Counted from the stretch's first letter, positions 1-9,000 are shown. The stretch: 64,000 nucleotides of DNA from Aestuariivivens marinum (GCF_022662175.1 NZ_JAKMCR010000001.1:1116001-1180000); one strand, 5' to 3'. Notes: generated from the letters alone by a model not told the origin. A program made the numbers and translations.

Positions 1-55
1 GCATGAATGGCGTAAAAGATATTTGTAATCTCTTTAATAGTATATTAATTTGGAT

Positions 56-1432
56 ATGACACTTTTTTTAGAGACAAATATCTATCAGTTTTTTGGAAGA
101 TTTCATACCATGCTTGTACATTTACCTATCGGGTTTATTGTGTTAGCTATATGTTTTGAACTCATCTCAATAAAGAAAAAAACAGATTTCAATTTAGCCA
201 TTAGCTATGCGTTTCTATTTGCAGCTTTATCGGGAGTTTTGTCCGTTATCTTAGGTTTGATGTTAGCCTCAGATGGAGGGTACAACGAGTCTACTTTAAA
301 TATTCATAAATGGACAGGTATATCCCTGACCTTAGTTAGTTTTGTCTTGTTTTATGTAAAAAGAAAACAAGCTTTGGTATTATGGGCTAAAAAGAGTTAT
401 CCAATATTGATTATTCTTATTGTGGGATTGCTTTTTGTTGCGGGACACAATGGAGGTAAATTAACACATGGGTCAGATTATCTGCTTGAACATGCTCCAA
501 ATTCTATTAGGACACTTGTAGGCATGAAACCTGTTAGGGAACGGGTAACAGATTTAGAGGAAGCCTTAGTGTATGAAGATGTAATCCATCCTATTTTAGA
601 ATCAAAATGTAATGTGTGCCATAACAGTGACAAAGCCAAGGGAGAATTACTGTTAGTAGATGCTGAAGGGATAATGAAAGGTGGAGAAAATGGTGCGGTG
701 ATTGTTCCAGGAGATGTCAAGGCAAGTGAACTCTTTAGGCGTATAACCTTAAACCCAATACATAAAGATTTTATGCCAACTGAAGGGCGGACACCACTTA
801 CAAACGAAGAAACCATGTTGATACAATGGTGGATTGAAGAAGGTGCCACTTTTGAAAAAAAAATTGTAGAACTAAACCTTACCGATCGAACTAAAGGTTA
901 TTTAAAGGAAGTAGGTATAGGTCTGGAGAAAACTTTTATAGAAAGTTTAGAACTGCAAAGGGTTCATGATACAATTATTGCATCAATAAAAGCCGAAGGA
1001 TTTAAAATTAAAACAGTAACAAATAATAGTACACTATTGGATGTTAGTTACTCTCCTTATACCAAAACACTTCTTACGGGTAAAAAAATGGATGTGCTTT
1101 TAAAGGCAAAAACTAATGTGGTTTGGTTAAATCTGTCAGGAATAGATCTAAGTAAAGAGGTAATCTCTAAAATTGGGGGATTTAAGCATCTTGTAGAGTT
1201 CAGGGCAAGTAATACAAATTTCTCTAATACAGATGTAAAGCAGTTGGAAAATTTAAGGTATTTAGAATACCTCAATCTTTATGGTAATCCAATAAGTGAT
1301 GCTAGTATAGCGTCTTTCACTAAACTAACATCCCTTCAAAAACTGTATTTATGGAAAACGAATTTATCAGATGAAGGGTTAAAAAGTATTAGGGCTAACC
1401 TTAAGCAAACCGAAATAGTTTCAGGGATTTAA
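56..1432 (+). CDS. DUF2231 membrane / c-type cytochrome / leucine-rich repeat protein
   Basis: A three-part protein. Residues about 10-150 hold several hydrophobic segments of the DUF2231 type (HTMLVHLPIGF near the start). Residues about 180-280 form a planctomycete-type cytochrome c domain with one heme motif, CNVCH, followed by the usual MPTEG methionine region. Residues about 340-455 are leucine-rich-repeat-like (LEYLNLYGNPISD, LQKLYLWKTNLSD). The ATG at 56 is preferred over an in-frame TTG at 50. Proteins of this layout are usually membrane-anchored periplasmic electron carriers or sensors; the partner is not known. It is convergent with trmN6, 4 bp away. Upstream context is cut by the window edge, so its operon cannot be judged. 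Confidence 0.8.
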   Translation: MTLFLETNIYQFFGRFHTMLVHLPIGFIVLAICFELISIKKKTDFNLAISYAFLFAALSGVLSVILGLMLASDGGYNESTLNIHKWTGISLTLVSFVLFYVKRKQALVLWAKKSYPILIILIVGLLFVAGHNGGKLTHGSDYLLEHAPNSIRTLVGMKPVRERVTDLEEALVYEDVIHPILESKCNVCHNSDKAKGELLLVDAEGIMKGGENGAVIVPGDVKASELFRRITLNPIHKDFMPTEGRTPLTNEETMLIQWWIEEGATFEKKIVELNLTDRTKGYLKEVGIGLEKTFIESLELQRVHDTIIASIKAEGFKIKTVTNNSTLLDVSYSPYTKTLLTGKKMDVLLKAKTNVVWLNLSGIDLSKEVISKIGGFKHLVEFRASNTNFSNTDVKQLENLRYLEYLNLYGNPISDASIASFTKLTSLQKLYLWKTNLSDEGLKSIRANLKQTEIVSGI

Positions 1433-1436
1433 AAAT

Positions 1437-2156
1437 CTACATGTTCAAATAAAAATCTTTGGTAAGATTAATATAGTCTTCGGTATATTGGTGGCGATCG
1501 GTTTCTATAATTAAAATATCCTTGTTAATTGGTGCACTTTCATCAAACGAAAAGGCTATTAAACTTCGTTTAATTTCTGAATTAGGGTTGCCTTTAACAT
1601 GTAGAAAATGTTTTGGGAATAATCCAGTTTTAGATGCCAGTTCAACAAAGTGGTTTTCCTCTTTAAAAGGAATAACTACTGAAAACAAACCATTTTCAGA
1701 AAGCAATTTAGAAACACCATCAATCAAGTGGTCAAAGGGCATAGCATCTTGAAATCGTGCCGTATCCCTCTGCGTATTATTTGTTTTAAAATCTTCGGTA
1801 TAAAATGGTGGATTCGAAACAATAAGATCGTATTGATCGTCAATTTCATTAACGAATGCTTCCAAAGATGCATGGTAGCAAAACAATTTGTTGTTCCATG
1901 GTGACTGTTCAAAATTATCGACACACTGTTCAAAAGTATTGTTGTCAATCTCAATAGCGTCTATTAATTGAGCATTGCTGCGTTGCGCCATCATTAAGGC
2001 AACAATGCCTGTTCCTGAACCTATATCTAAAATTGATAAAGGTTGATGGTGTACTGGGCTCCATGCGCCTAATAGAACGCCATCGGTGCCCACTTTCATA
2101 GCGCATCGATCTTGGTTAACGGTGAATTTTTTAAAAACAAAAGGGTTGTCGGACAT
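1437..2156 (-). CDS. trmN6: tRNA1(Val) (adenine(37)-N6)-methyltransferase
   Basis: A class I SAM-dependent N6-adenine methyltransferase that modifies A37 of tRNA-Val. The N-terminus FxFKxFTVNQDRCAMKVGTDGVLLGAW is the family signature; SAM-binding motif I is ILDIGSGTGIVALMMA (residues about 42-57) and the catalytic NPPF lies near residue 115 (IVSNPPFY). At 239 aa it has the family's usual length. It is a single gene converging on the upstream cytochrome gene. Confidence 0.9.
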   Translation of the reverse strand: MSDNPFVFKKFTVNQDRCAMKVGTDGVLLGAWSPVHHQPLSILDIGSGTGIVALMMAQRSNAQLIDAIEIDNNTFEQCVDNFEQSPWNNKLFCYHASLEAFVNEIDDQYDLIVSNPPFYTEDFKTNNTQRDTARFQDAMPFDHLIDGVSKLLSENGLFSVVIPFKEENHFVELASKTGLFPKHFLHVKGNPNSEIKRSLIAFSFDESAPINKDILIIETDRHQYTEDYINLTKDFYLNM

Positions 2157-2323
2157 TCTACATTTTTAGATGCCAAAAGTATTAATTTATAGTGTGTATT
2201 ATTAAGATTAGTATGCCATATCTTAAAATGTTGAAAAATATGTTATTAAACTATGTTAAAATTTATAATTTGCAAATCTGTTTTAAGTTATATTTACGTA
2301 AATGGATTAAAAAAAAGTAAAAA

Positions 2324-2788
2324 ATGAAGGTGAAGCAATCAGAAAAAGTCATTATTAAGATTAATAATTTATTGGAAATGAATTTCGAGATTGAAAAGAT
2401 TTATTTAGATTCTGTTGAAATCGTTAACGATAAAAGATTGAAAACTTTTTTTAGAGAACGCGCTTTTGAAAGAAATGAATTTGGAAGAGGGTTGCGTAAA
2501 CAAATTATTAAGCTTGGAGGTGAACCCAAAAACTTCGATAAGTTAAACCGATTAAGCAGCAGGTATTATATTTTATGGAAGAATATTAGACCCATGCTTA
2601 ATGATAATAGAGAAACAGAACTATTAGATCAAATATGTAGTATTAAGCAGTGGAGTATTGATAACTATAATAGTTTGTTGCAGGAAATTAACCTGTCATT
2701 GTCTTTATGTAAATTATTGGTGGGTCAACGTGATGCGCTCCATGTTAACATGAATGCCATAAAAGCTAAAGAAGCGTTAGTAGCTTAA
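2324..2788 (+). CDS. DUF2383/PA2169-like four-helix-bundle protein
   Basis: A 154-aa all-helical protein related to the better conserved copy at 5271-5720: both share the N-terminal KxNxLLxxN pattern, a central FFxxRAxERxEFxxxLR segment and a C-terminal KAKEALVA/KVKEELVS tail. The family resembles ferritin-like bundles and is often stress-related, but no biochemical role is established. This copy lacks several acidic residues present in the other (for example EEAIRGEEDSLEEY becomes DQICSIKQWSIDNY), so it may have lost any metal-binding function. It is convergent with rimM with only one base between them. Confidence 0.65.
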   Translation: MKVKQSEKVIIKINNLLEMNFEIEKIYLDSVEIVNDKRLKTFFRERAFERNEFGRGLRKQIIKLGGEPKNFDKLNRLSSRYYILWKNIRPMLNDNRETELLDQICSIKQWSIDNYNSLLQEINLSLSLCKLLVGQRDALHVNMNAIKAKEALVA

Positions 2789-2789
2789 C

Positions 2790-3314
2790 TTACAAGTACA
2801 AGTCGATTAACCCTTCGGGAGTTTCAACCAAAATAGTTTTAGTTTCCCTATTAACTTCAAGAATGAATTCATCATTCATGGGGATTAAAATTTCCTTTCC
2901 GTTATTATCAATTTCAAAAAGAGATTGGGCTGTCGAGTCGTTAATGGATTTTATAACACCTAAATTACCATAGTTTTTATCGTTTATGGTAAAGCCAATA
3001 ACCTCATGAAAATAGAATTTATTGCCTTCTAGTTTTGGTAGCAATTCTAAAGGTAAGTATAAGTCACTTTTCAGGATGGCGTCCGCATCAGCTTCAGAGT
3101 CAACATCTTCAAATTTTATACGCAGTAATTCCGATTTATGTAATTGGGAATGTTCAATAAAAAAGGGGATCAGATTGTTGCGAAGGTCTAAAAAAATGGC
3201 GTCTAAGTGCTCATAAAGTTCGGGTTGGTCTGTGTCTAGTTTGGCCAATACTTCACCTTTAAAGCTGTACTTTTTTACTATTTTACCTAGGTAGAAACAA
3301 TCGTCTTTTTGCAT
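2790..3314 (-). CDS. rimM: Ribosome maturation factor RimM
   Basis: A 16S rRNA processing/30S maturation factor that works with ribosomal protein S19. The N-terminal RimM barrel begins CFYLGKIVKKYSFKGEVLAK, and the C-terminal PRC-barrel contains GNLGVIKSIND and LIPMNDEFI. At 174 aa it is typical. It lies downstream of rpsP on the same strand, the usual rpsP-rimM order, but a hairpin separates the two. Confidence 0.92.
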   Translation of the reverse strand: MQKDDCFYLGKIVKKYSFKGEVLAKLDTDQPELYEHLDAIFLDLRNNLIPFFIEHSQLHKSELLRIKFEDVDSEADADAILKSDLYLPLELLPKLEGNKFYFHEVIGFTINDKNYGNLGVIKSINDSTAQSLFEIDNNGKEILIPMNDEFILEVNRETKTILVETPEGLIDLYL

Positions 3315-3331
3315 GTCATTTTTGGGTACAA

Positions 3332-3359
3332 AAAACTCCGATAGTTCTATCGGAGTTTT
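3332..3359 (-). terminator. Hairpin between rpsP and rimM
   Basis: A 12-bp perfect stem (AAAACTCCGATA / TATCGGAGTTTT) with a 4-nt loop lies in the 66-bp rpsP-rimM gap. The T-rich flanks make it a candidate intrinsic terminator or attenuator that would lower rimM relative to rpsP. Confidence 0.7.
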
Positions 3360-3380
3360 AAAAGTATAAAAAATAAATTT

Positions 3381-3899
3381 TTATTCCTCTTCGTTTGTAG
3401 CTTCAGTTTCAGCAGCAGGAGCTTCAACTTCTGCAACTTCCTCTTCAACAACTGGAGCAGCTGCAGCAATTCTAGCTTCGTTTACTGCTTTTTCCGCAGC
3501 TAAGGCTTCGGCTTTAGCCTTGGCATCAGCTTTTGATAAACCGTCGGCTTTAGCTTGTACTTTAGCGGCTTTTTCCTCTAACCAAGCATTAAATTTTGCT
3601 TCAGCTTGTTCTTCGGTTAAAGCACCTTTTTTAACACCTCCAGCTAAATGGTTCTTTAATAAAGCTCCTTTGTATGAAAGGATAGCTTTAGCGGTGTCTG
3701 TTGGTTGAGCACCATTCTGCAACCATTTTACAGCACCGTCAACACTTAAGTCAATTGTTGCTGGGTTAGTGTTTGGATTGTAAGAGCCTAATTTCTCTAG
3801 GTACTTACCATCTCTTTTTGCTCGTGCATCTGCTGCAACGATCCAGTAAAAAGGTTTTCCTTTTTTACCGTGTCTTTGTAATCTAATCTTTACTGGCAT
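3381..3899 (-). CDS. rpsP: 30S ribosomal protein S16 with Ala/Glu-rich extension
   Basis: Small-subunit ribosomal protein S16. Residues 1-80 are the conserved domain ([45 protein letters not shown]). Residues about 90-172 form an Ala/Lys/Glu-rich, probably helical tail ending in acidic residues, which roughly doubles the usual bacterial length; such tails are common in Flavobacteria. First gene of the rpsP-rimM pair, with a -7-like box about 50 bp upstream. Confidence 0.95.
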   Translation of the reverse strand: MPVKIRLQRHGKKGKPFYWIVAADARAKRDGKYLEKLGSYNPNTNPATIDLSVDGAVKWLQNGAQPTDTAKAILSYKGALLKNHLAGGVKKGALTEEQAEAKFNAWLEEKAAKVQAKADGLSKADAKAKAEALAAEKAVNEARIAAAAPVVEEEVAEVEAPAAETEATNEEE

Positions 3900-3947
3900 A
3901 ATAATTAATTAGTTGAGGTTCACGACCTCGGGTTATTAATAAGGGCG

Positions 3948-3955
3948 CAAAGATA
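3948..3955 (-). promoter_or_regulatory. -7 box of the rpsP promoter
   Basis: Read on the minus strand this is TATCTTTG, a full match to the Bacteroidota TAnnTTTG consensus, about 50 bp upstream of the rpsP start. No clear TTTG -33 element is seen at the expected spacing, so the call rests on the -7 box alone. Confidence 0.5.
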
Positions 3956-4010
3956 GTGTATTTTTTTAATTTTTAGACTATTATTTTATCTTGAATAATC
4001 AAAAATTCAT

Positions 4011-5072
4011 TTAAAACAACAAACATACTGGAGAATCCATCTTTACCTCTTGCAAGAAGGTAAGTGTTCCATTGGTTTGGTCTATGCTAAACACCGTAAT
4101 ATTATGACTGCGTTGATTGGCAACCAATAAAAATTTACCTGTAGGATCCAAGGTAAAGTTTCTGGGCCAATCGCCATGAACACTTGTGTTCTGGATTTTT
4201 TCAAGAGTGCCATTTAAGGGCTCTCTTTTAAACACAACAATGGAGTTTTCTCCTCGGTTCGAACCGTATAAAAATTGTTCGTCTGCAGAAAGGTGAATGT
4301 CGGCACAATAGCTGTCGCCATTAAAATCATGGGCTAGGGTAGAAAGGGTTTCAATAGGTTCAAAACCACTTTTGGTTTTTTTGCCTGAAGTAATGGTGCT
4401 GGATAGTTCGTTTATAATATAGATGAAATTGCCATCCTTTGTTATAGCAAAATGTCTTGGTCCTGAATTAGGATGCATGGGTACAATCGATGAGGAAACT
4501 TCTCTGTAAGTACCATTTACTAGTTGGTATTGGTAAACCCCATTTTTCCCTAAATCGGCAGCGTACAAGTCATCACCTAAAAATTGGGCAGAATGGGCAT
4601 GCGACACAATACTATCAGTATTATGCTCCAAAACTTGCAAAGCGTCACTTAATTCCCCATTATTTTTAACGTTGAATATGGAAAAGTTACCGCCTGAATA
4701 ATTAGAAACTACGGCTTTGTTTCCCGTTTCATTAATAGAAATATGACATGGGTGTGCCCCCTTACTGGAAACTTTATTTAATAGAGTTAACGAATTTGAA
4801 TTCACTTTAAAAGCCGATACTGAGCCGTTCTCATTTTCATTAACAGCATATATGTAATCTTTGTTTGGGGCATAGGTTATAAACGAAGGGTTTTCAGTTT
4901 TGGCGACTAGGGTTTTGTTGATCAGTTCACCTGTTTCCATATTGAATTTAAAACTGTAAATACCCTCACTTTCGCCATCAGTATATGTGCCAATATATAA
5001 GGGAATAGAATTGTTTTTACAACTAAAAGAAAGTATAATGGTAAGTGCGATTAAAAAATAGTTGATCTTCAT
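4011..5072 (-). CDS. Lactonase-family (6-phosphogluconolactonase-like) beta-propeller lipoprotein
   Basis: A 353-aa protein with a lipoprotein signal peptide (lipobox FSC at about residue 18) and a seven-bladed propeller of the PF10282 type. Blade motifs include NPSFITYAPNKDYIYAVNE, GPRHFAITKDGNFIYIINE and WPRNFTLDPTGKFLLVANQ. The family includes cytosolic 6-phosphogluconolactonases, but a lipidated version acts outside the cytoplasm and its substrate is unknown. A single gene, divergent from the DUF2383-like gene at 5271. Confidence 0.85.
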   Translation of the reverse strand: MKINYFLIALTIILSFSCKNNSIPLYIGTYTDGESEGIYSFKFNMETGELINKTLVAKTENPSFITYAPNKDYIYAVNENENGSVSAFKVNSNSLTLLNKVSSKGAHPCHISINETGNKAVVSNYSGGNFSIFNVKNNGELSDALQVLEHNTDSIVSHAHSAQFLGDDLYAADLGKNGVYQYQLVNGTYREVSSSIVPMHPNSGPRHFAITKDGNFIYIINELSSTITSGKKTKSGFEPIETLSTLAHDFNGDSYCADIHLSADEQFLYGSNRGENSIVVFKREPLNGTLEKIQNTSVHGDWPRNFTLDPTGKFLLVANQRSHNITVFSIDQTNGTLTFLQEVKMDSPVCLLF

Positions 5073-5172
5073 GAGTCTTAAAATTTAAAAATCTAATTTA
5101 TGATAAATTAACATAAATTGAAGCCTAAGGTGTTAATATTCCCCTAAAGCATTATTAAACTTTGTTAAAGGG

Positions 5173-5206
5173 TTTGACAAAACCTGTTTACAACCCTATA
5201 TTATTG
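5173..5206 (+). promoter_or_regulatory. Possible promoter of the second DUF2383-like gene
   Basis: TTTGAC at 5173-5178 is followed by TATTATTG at 5199-5206, one mismatch from TAnnTTTG. The spacing (22 bp) is slightly longer than in the tRNA-Asp promoter of this window (19 bp), so the call is tentative. Confidence 0.3.
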
Positions 5207-5270
5207 GTGCAGATGTGAAACAATACGCATCTTTAAAAAAAATATTGAAATTTAAAATGAAAATGATATT

Positions 5271-5720
5271 ATGAAGTTTACAGAGAAAATTTCAAACAAA
5301 TTAAATGAATTATTAGTAAAAAACTATGATGCTGAAAAGGGGTATTTAAATGCGGCTGAAACAGTCGATAGTCCAGACTTAAAAATATTCTTTAAAAGAC
5401 GCGCTACAGAAAGAAGTGAATTTGCCAAAGAATTAAGAACAGAGATTCTTCGCTATGGTGAAGAGCCAAAAGACTCAGGGAGTTTTAAAGGGATTGTTCA
5501 TAGAAATTGGACTAGCCTTAAGGCTTTATTCTCCTCCAACGATGAAGAAGCCATTTTGGAAGAAGCCATCAGAGGCGAAGAAGATAGTTTGGAAGAATAT
5601 CTTGAAGTATTAAAAGATAGAACATTGCCGCCAAGCGTTGATACCATGTTGTTTAAGCATAAAAGTGCTATTCAAGCAGCAATTAACACGGCAAAAGTTA
5701 AAGAAGAATTGGTGTCCTAA
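5271..5720 (+). CDS. DUF2383/PA2169-like four-helix-bundle protein
   Basis: A 149-aa helical protein, paralogous to 2324-2788. Acidic and Arg residues typical of the family are intact (AEKGYLNAAETVDSPDLKIFFKRRATERSEF, EEAIRGEEDSLEEYLEVL). The Glu/His-rich helices suggest a ferritin-like fold; function unknown. It stands alone and is closed by an intrinsic terminator at 5738-5775. Confidence 0.75.
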   Translation: MKFTEKISNKLNELLVKNYDAEKGYLNAAETVDSPDLKIFFKRRATERSEFAKELRTEILRYGEEPKDSGSFKGIVHRNWTSLKALFSSNDEEAILEEAIRGEEDSLEEYLEVLKDRTLPPSVDTMLFKHKSAIQAAINTAKVKEELVS

Positions 5721-5737
5721 TAGTAATCATAATTATA

Positions 5738-5775
5738 TAATAAGGCGCAACCTTTTTGAGTTGCGCCTTGTTATT
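5738..5775 (+). terminator. Rho-independent terminator
   Basis: AAGGCGCAA (5742-5750) pairs perfectly with TTGCGCCTT (5761-5769) and is followed by TGTTATT. It sits 18-50 bp past the stop of the DUF2383-like gene. Confidence 0.8.
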
Positions 5776-5909
5776 AATTATATTATAAAGATAATTTACT
5801 GGTCTTCCATTTGAAACTGTTTTTTATCAATTCTATGCTTGTATATACGGGCAATTATTATCGATTGCGTATATCATTTGGTCTTTGTTTCTAACAATCC
5901 AATAGAAAT

Positions 5910-5945
5910 AGTATCTAATAACATATTAATATGTTATTAGATACT
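5910..5945. repeat. 36-bp perfect palindrome
   Basis: An uninterrupted AT-rich palindrome with arms AGTATCTAATAACATATT and its exact reverse complement, centred between 5927 and 5928. It lies between the convergent ends of the DUF2383-like gene and the NrfD cluster, 61 bp beyond the last stop codon of that cluster. It has no U-tract of a normal terminator. It may form a cruciform, an mRNA 3'-end stability hairpin, or a protein-binding site. Confidence 0.75.
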
Positions 5946-6005
5946 AAGTTTTTTATAATACTACTTGGAACGGTTAGGTCTATATGTGGTATTTTTTGAA
6001 TTTGT

Positions 6006-6605
6006 TTAGTATGGTTTTGACTTTATGATTTCTATTTTACTTATTTTAAATAATGTATATATAATATAAAAGATGATAAACCAAATAGAAAAAATTAATG
6101 CACTAATGATAAGAATAAGTGGGATTGGAGCATTTGCTGCTGCGGCCCAGAGAGATCTCTTTTCGTCTAATTGATCTGGCGAAGGTGATGGGACCCCCCA
6201 CTTTTTAATGGTTTCAATAGTTTGGTCATTGTAAAGATCAGAATCTATAATTTTAACCAAAATGGTGACATTACCTTCTGAATCACCCGGAAGATCATTT
6301 GGAAACTCAATTTTAACTGTTCCTGTTTCGTCAGTGACATTAAATATATCACCAATTGGCAGATTACTAAAGGTTCTTTTTACGTAAAAATATAGCTCAA
6401 GGTCTTCTATTGGGTCGTTGTTAAAATTGGTTGCCGTGGCAATTATGATTTTGGAGTCGGCTTCTTCATTAAACGACAATGCTATTTTTGCATCTTCCAT
6501 AGTGCCATTCTCTTGGCCTGATACCGTATAAAAGTTTAAAAAAACAAATAAGACTGAATACGATATTCTTAAAACCCAACTAATGTTATAAATCGCTGTT
6601 TTCAT
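6006..6605 (-). CDS. Membrane-anchored Ig-like protein, module B of the NrfD cluster
   Basis: A 199-aa protein with an N-terminal signal peptide (cleavage near VSGQ), a beta-rich extracytoplasmic domain (residues about 35-125, including FNVTDETGTVKIEFPNDLPGDSEGNVTILVKI) and a C-terminal membrane helix (about 155-185) ending LFKISK. It is clearly related to 9459-10331 by the same topology, the same beta segment and the same C-terminal LFKISK. Last gene of the lower transcription unit, 3 bp after the NrfD gene, so it probably belongs to the same membrane complex. Not a recognised family to me. Confidence 0.7.
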   Translation of the reverse strand: MKTAIYNISWVLRISYSVLFVFLNFYTVSGQENGTMEDAKIALSFNEEADSKIIIATATNFNNDPIEDLELYFYVKRTFSNLPIGDIFNVTDETGTVKIEFPNDLPGDSEGNVTILVKIIDSDLYNDQTIETIKKWGVPSPSPDQLDEKRSLWAAAANAPIPLILIISALIFSIWFIIFYIIYTLFKISKIEIIKSKPY

Positions 6606-6608
6606 ATT

Positions 6609-7946
6609 TTAAAAATTTAGTATTGGGTGACGTTTTGAAAGGTGTTCATGCTTTTGTATGGGTATTACAGGAAATAGTTTGATAAGGACCGTAATAATTA
6701 ATAAAAACCAAGCAAATGATGCAAAAGTAATAGTCCATTCTTCCCATGTTGGATTATAGTGTAAGTACGATTCATCTACCCCTTGTATTGGTAAATAAGG
6801 ATGTTGTAAAGATGGTATTACAATTAAAAAACGTTTAAACCAGGCCCCTAATATTATAAATATTGAGATTATAAATATTGGCAAGGACCTGCGCATGCCT
6901 TTAAAAAGTAATAATACAATAGGAAAAACGAGGCCCCCCAATTGAACAAACCAATACATAGGAGCATAATTGCCAACAAATAACTCCGTTATGTGTTCTC
7001 CCTCTACACCAACCATTTTAAATGCTGGCCCTAAATATTCGTTAATGTTAAAGTACAGGTATACCAATGATAATAAAACTAAAAGTTTACCCATTTTATC
7101 AAAATGGGCTTCTGTAATATAAGCCTTAAGATTAATGGACTTTCTTATAAAGTACATGGCTATAATAATGGCCGCTGCACCTGCCATAAATGCACCTGAA
7201 ACGAAGTAGGGCCCCAAGTTAGTGCTATCCCACCCAGGGCGCCATGTTGTAGCAAACAGCCATGAGGTTACGGTGTGAATAGCAAATGCTACTGGTAGAA
7301 CAGAAATGGCTAAAATTTTAGTCACCTTTTGAAGCATGGTCACTTGTCTTGGATCGTTTTGCCAATTAATGGCCAAAACTCTGTATAATTTCTTTTTCCA
7401 ATTTGGAATTGCTTTTAATCGATCACGACAGAGAGCAAGATCAGGAAGCAAAGAAATATAAAGTAATATTAAACTTATTACCAAATATGTTGAGATAATA
7501 ATAACATCCCATATAATTGGCGACTGAATTCTTAAATATCTGATAACATAAAAGAACCTATCTGGTCTACCCATATCCACAATTATTATTACAATAGCGC
7601 ATATAATAGCAGATACTGCAATAATCTCCGAAATTCTTGTAAGTGGTTTAGACCATTCATTTTTGTTAAGCTTTAATATGGAACTAAAAAGAGAACCTAC
7701 CAGGCTAATTGCGACGAAGAAAACAAAATTGGAAATATAAATGCCCCAAGAGGTGTAATCTCTCATTGCGGTGACGACCAAACCATATTTTAACTGTCTA
7801 TAATAACCATACATTCCTATTAAAATAACAAGAATTAAAAACGCTATCCATAGTTTATAACGCCAAGAAGTTTTTAATATATGTCTTAAAAGATCTTTTT
7901 CTCTTCTATCGTTAAATTCTTGATTATGTTCTATTTTCGTATTCAT
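6609..7946 (-). CDS. NrfD/PsrC-type quinone-interacting membrane subunit (copy B)
   Basis: A 445-aa polytopic protein with about ten hydrophobic segments. Family signatures include TSWGIYISNFVFFVA, VDMGRPDRFF, QSPIIWDVIIISTY and GAFMAGAAAIIIAMYFIRK. Such subunits bind menaquinone and exchange electrons with a partner iron-sulfur protein, here the gene immediately upstream (4-bp overlap). Copy A is 10328-11644; the two share the same layout and motifs. No proton-channel or substrate claim can be made from the sequence alone. Confidence 0.88.
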   Translation of the reverse strand: MNTKIEHNQEFNDRREKDLLRHILKTSWRYKLWIAFLILVILIGMYGYYRQLKYGLVVTAMRDYTSWGIYISNFVFFVAISLVGSLFSSILKLNKNEWSKPLTRISEIIAVSAIICAIVIIIVDMGRPDRFFYVIRYLRIQSPIIWDVIIISTYLVISLILLYISLLPDLALCRDRLKAIPNWKKKLYRVLAINWQNDPRQVTMLQKVTKILAISVLPVAFAIHTVTSWLFATTWRPGWDSTNLGPYFVSGAFMAGAAAIIIAMYFIRKSINLKAYITEAHFDKMGKLLVLLSLVYLYFNINEYLGPAFKMVGVEGEHITELFVGNYAPMYWFVQLGGLVFPIVLLLFKGMRRSLPIFIISIFIILGAWFKRFLIVIPSLQHPYLPIQGVDESYLHYNPTWEEWTITFASFAWFLLIITVLIKLFPVIPIQKHEHLSKRHPILNF

Positions 7947-8857
7947 GACGCACTGTTTTCAGAATTTTCTTTTTCAAAAGGGAAGAGTCGATCAACGGGC
8001 GGTAAATAATAAACTCTGGGTTTTGTTCCAAGTTCTTCCATATATCGGTAACCTGCTTTATCTCTTAAAAGTGTACTTAGCCTAACAGTCTCTTCTCCGT
8101 TTGTTACGGCGTCTTCAAGCTCATTTCCAAAATAGATTACACCATTTGGGCACGAGGTAACACAATGTGGTAGTTTGTCTTGACGTAGCATATCGGGACA
8201 AAAGTCGCATTTAGCCACCGTACCCTGTTTACTTGGCAGACTCGTTTCTGGTGAATATGGAAGGTTTAACTTGCCTTCGGGAGGGTTACCCCAATTGAAT
8301 ACCCTTGCAGAATAAGGGCAGGCTGCCATACAAAATCGACAACCTATACAACGCTCGTTATCGATGAGTACAATACCGTCTGAGCGCTTAAATGTAGCTC
8401 CAACTGGACAAACTTTCACACAAGGAGGATTATCACACTGGAAGCATTTTTTTGGCAACCAATAAGGTGAAGACCCTTCATTGTCTTTCATTTCAAGAAC
8501 CTTTATATAAGGTCGATCTGGTGTTAAATTGTGATGTTTGTCACAGGCCTGAATACATTTTCTTGCATTCTTACATTTACTTAAATCGACAACCATGACA
8601 AACTTTTTTCCGGGAATTCCTTTACGCGCTTCTTCAGGAGGTGCCCCATGATATAAGTGTTCCATGGCTTCAATTTCAGAATTTGGCACTTGAACAAGTT
8701 TACCATCAGGAGTTAATAAGGTGGTTTTTTTAGTTGATTTATCCTTGCAGGATGAAAGGGGGTTAAAAGCCAACCCAGTTGCAGCAAGAACACTTCCGGT
8801 TGATAGTTTTTTTAAAAACTTTCTTCTGGAGTCCGATCTTGGATTATTGTCTTCCAT
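7943..8857 (-). CDS. Tat-exported 4x[4Fe-4S] ferredoxin-like subunit (copy B)
   Basis: An electron-transfer subunit of the NrfC/PsrB/HybA type. A Tat signal SRRKFLKKL is followed by a lipobox-like LSSC, so this copy may be a Tat lipoprotein. Then a short leader domain (LLTPDGKLVQVPNSEIE) and four cysteine clusters: CKNARKCIQAC, CFQCDNPPCVKVCP, CIGCRFCMAACP and CDFCP...CVTSCP. The ATG at 8857 is chosen by homology with copy A (MEDN...SRRKFL); an in-frame TTG lies 2 codons upstream. First gene of the lower transcription unit. Confidence 0.9.
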   Translation of the reverse strand: MEDNNPRSDSRRKFLKKLSTGSVLAATGLAFNPLSSCKDKSTKKTTLLTPDGKLVQVPNSEIEAMEHLYHGAPPEEARKGIPGKKFVMVVDLSKCKNARKCIQACDKHHNLTPDRPYIKVLEMKDNEGSSPYWLPKKCFQCDNPPCVKVCPVGATFKRSDGIVLIDNERCIGCRFCMAACPYSARVFNWGNPPEGKLNLPYSPETSLPSKQGTVAKCDFCPDMLRQDKLPHCVTSCPNGVIYFGNELEDAVTNGEETVRLSTLLRDKAGYRYMEELGTKPRVYYLPPVDRLFPFEKENSENSAS

Positions 8858-8896
8858 AATCAATATTTGAATTAAACAAACAATCTTGTAGAAAAC

Positions 8897-8940
8897 TAAA
8901 GATAAGGTGTAAAAACCTAAAATTTAATGACTTATGTCAT
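8897..8940 (-). promoter_or_regulatory. Regulated promoter of the lower FeS-NrfD unit
   Basis: The dyad ATGAC-TTAT-GTCAT (8927-8940) lies upstream of a -7-like box read as TATCTTTA on the minus strand (8897-8904). The centre-to-centre distance is 33 bp, identical to that at 15584-15627 before the other unit. The half-site and geometry fit a Crp/Fnr-family activator bound near -40; which regulator is inference. Confidence 0.6.
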
Positions 8941-9000
8941 GTTTGACTCTTAGCTCTTTAGTGAAATGCATAGAGCAATTGATTTAAAACTTAAGTAATA

